From Paulinella micropora (Eukaryota > Cercozoa > Imbricatea > Euglyphida > Paulinellidae): a stretch of 42,500 bases of DNA. Both the position numbers and the translations under genes were made by a program. Shown one piece after another: positions 41,491 to 42,500 of this stretch. Numbering within the stretch: position 1 is the first letter of the stretch; each line of letters opens with the position of its first letter. The stretch lies in the NCBI GenBank assembly GCA_019918135.1, contig WBZZ01003780.1:47501-90000 (forward strand), in the 5' to 3' direction. Below the pieces are notes generated by a model. The model worked only from the letters and a program-made list of their open reading frames with translations, was not told the DNA's origin and made no database searches.

Positions 41491-41521
<31 letters not shown>
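41035..41521. repeat. (ACAT)n microsatellite
   Basis: About 485 bp of ATAC/ACAT tetranucleotides with occasional interruptions. It produces spurious Tyr/Val/Cys/Met and Tyr/Ile/His/Thr frames. Confidence 0.95.
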
Positions 41522-41608
41522 GTTCAATGATGAAAGTGTTTGGATTTGGGTTGTGACATGGTTGGGATGGAGAAGAGGCAGAAGAAACAGAAGAGAATGA
41601 CGAAGACG

Positions 41609-42500
41609 AAGAGGTGCCAACAGCTTGCAAGGCAGGACTTTGTGCGGATGTGGTGAGGAGTTGCTGTGCCTGTAGCAAGACAATGATAAAGACAAAACTG
41701 TGAACAAGGAAAATAAAAGTGTGCAGGCAAGCAAAAGAGATGGGGATAAGGACCTTGGAAATGTAGGTGCTGTGAATTGCTTGTCTCTGTTCCCAAGTAT
41801 GGCGTGGGCGTTTCATGCAGTGGGTGGACAAAGTAAAGCTGACAACAAACAAAAAAAAATGGTTCATGGAAGGTGTAATGAGGCAAAAGGGAATGCAGGT
41901 GTCAAGAAAGAAAAGTGACAGCAGAACCAAGCAAGACATGCAAAAAGCCAAGCATAGCATCTTGACAAAATGGACAAGCTTGGTTTTGAGAGGGCGGATT
42001 TGGGCCGGACGGCGCGCACAAAAACAACGGAAAATGCGGTACAATTTTGAAAAATATCGTTAACTGTCAAAAATCGATAAATTTTCAAATTGTACCGAAT
42101 TTTCCGGTGTTTTTGTGCTCAAACCAAGCTTGTCAATTTTTGTGAAGTTGCTATGCTTTGCTTTTTGCATGCGTTGCTTTGTTCTGCTATCACTTTTCTT
42201 TCTGGACACCTGCATTCCCTTTTGCCTCATTACACCTTCCATGGACCACTTTTTTTTCTTTTGTTGTCAGCTTCACTTTTTCCAACCACTGCATGAAACG
42301 CCCACGCCATACTTGGAAACAGAGACAAGCAATTCACAGCACCTACCTTTCCAGGGTCATTATCCCCATCTCTTTGGCTTGCCTCCACCCTTTCATGTTC
42401 CTTGTTAACAGTTTTGTCTTTATCATTGTCTTGCTACAGGCACAACAACTCCTCACCCCATCCGCACAAAGTCCTGCCTTGCAAGCTGTTGGCACCTCTT
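41609..42500. repeat. Long inverted repeat (palindrome), right arm open at the window end
   Basis: The left arm 41,609-42,056 and right arm 42,072-42,500 are reverse complements apart from small differences and an extra stretch of about 25 nt in the left arm near 41,987-42,010. The centre is a short spacer around TTAACTGTCAAAAA. The last bases of the window (GGCACCTCTT) pair with AAGAGGTGCC at 41,609-41,618, so the arms probably continue past the window. Both strands give the same short frames (for example IFRCFCA), an effect of the palindrome. Confidence 0.9.

Noticed and set aside
41035..41521. Frames rich in Tyr-Val-Cys-Met and Tyr-Ile-His-Thr
   Set aside because: Product of the (ACAT)n microsatellite.
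40830..42044. 404-residue minus-strand ORF
   Set aside because: Composed of the palindrome arm, the ACAT repeat and CAA/CAT repeats; no coherent protein.

Overview
The window is eukaryotic nuclear DNA dominated by transposable elements and simple repeats. Evidence: phase-consistent GT-AG introns (many only 54-83 nt), a non-LTR retrotransposon, Ty1/copia and Ty3 fragments, tRNA-derived SINEs, long (AAT)n tracts, satellites, and no bacterial gene organisation. I cannot name the organism. Very short introns plus a BspA-type leucine-rich repeat gene would fit several protist or algal lineages, but this is inference.

Layout. 0.36-1.43 kb: last two exons of a BspA/DUF285-type gene, with a SINE in the intron. 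2.2-5.2 kb: LTR-related fragments, a perfect GC-rich hairpin and gene-free AT-rich DNA. 5.6-12.6 kb: a gag-like pseudogene, then a minus-strand train of retroposons joined tail-to-head by ATT tracts: LINE, SINE, a 174-bp unit, a truncated SINE. 13.1-14.57 kb: a diverged LINE-leader-like repeat, then a second SINE/unit train. 14.6-20.5 kb (+): a Ulp1-like (C48) cysteine protease and a multi-exon cysteine-rich protein. 20.5-24.7 kb (+): the 3' half of a copia element with its LTR. 25.3-26.8 kb (-): a Ty3-type integrase relic. 27.3-28.7 kb: AAT tracts with two SINEs. 29-34 kb (-): a multi-exon gene for an HHCC/DDE integrase that splices into a USP-type (C19) ubiquitin protease. 34.2-36.5 kb (-): the 5' half of a copia element. 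37.3-38.5 kb: a 94-bp satellite. 38.6-39.3 kb (-): an unknown gene whose intron is a hairpin. 39.4-42.5 kb: tandem duplications, (ACAT)n, and a long palindrome running off the window.

Two observations stand out. First, the copia 5' half stops at the same integrase position where the 3' half begins, on opposite strands. Inverting about 13.7 kb (about 20,505-34,186) rejoins it in frame, and also joins the Ulp1/Cys-rich gene to the integrase/USP gene in the same orientation, across what looks like an intron. So the window probably carries one inversion, or an assembly inversion. Second, the rejoined gene set would be an approximately 11-kb transposon-like unit with a retroviral-type DDE integrase and two different ubiquitin/SUMO-type cysteine proteases (C48 and C19). 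I do not recognise this combination as a described family.

Most elements carry small frameshifts, often in homopolymers, so decay and residual sequencing error cannot be separated from this sequence alone.
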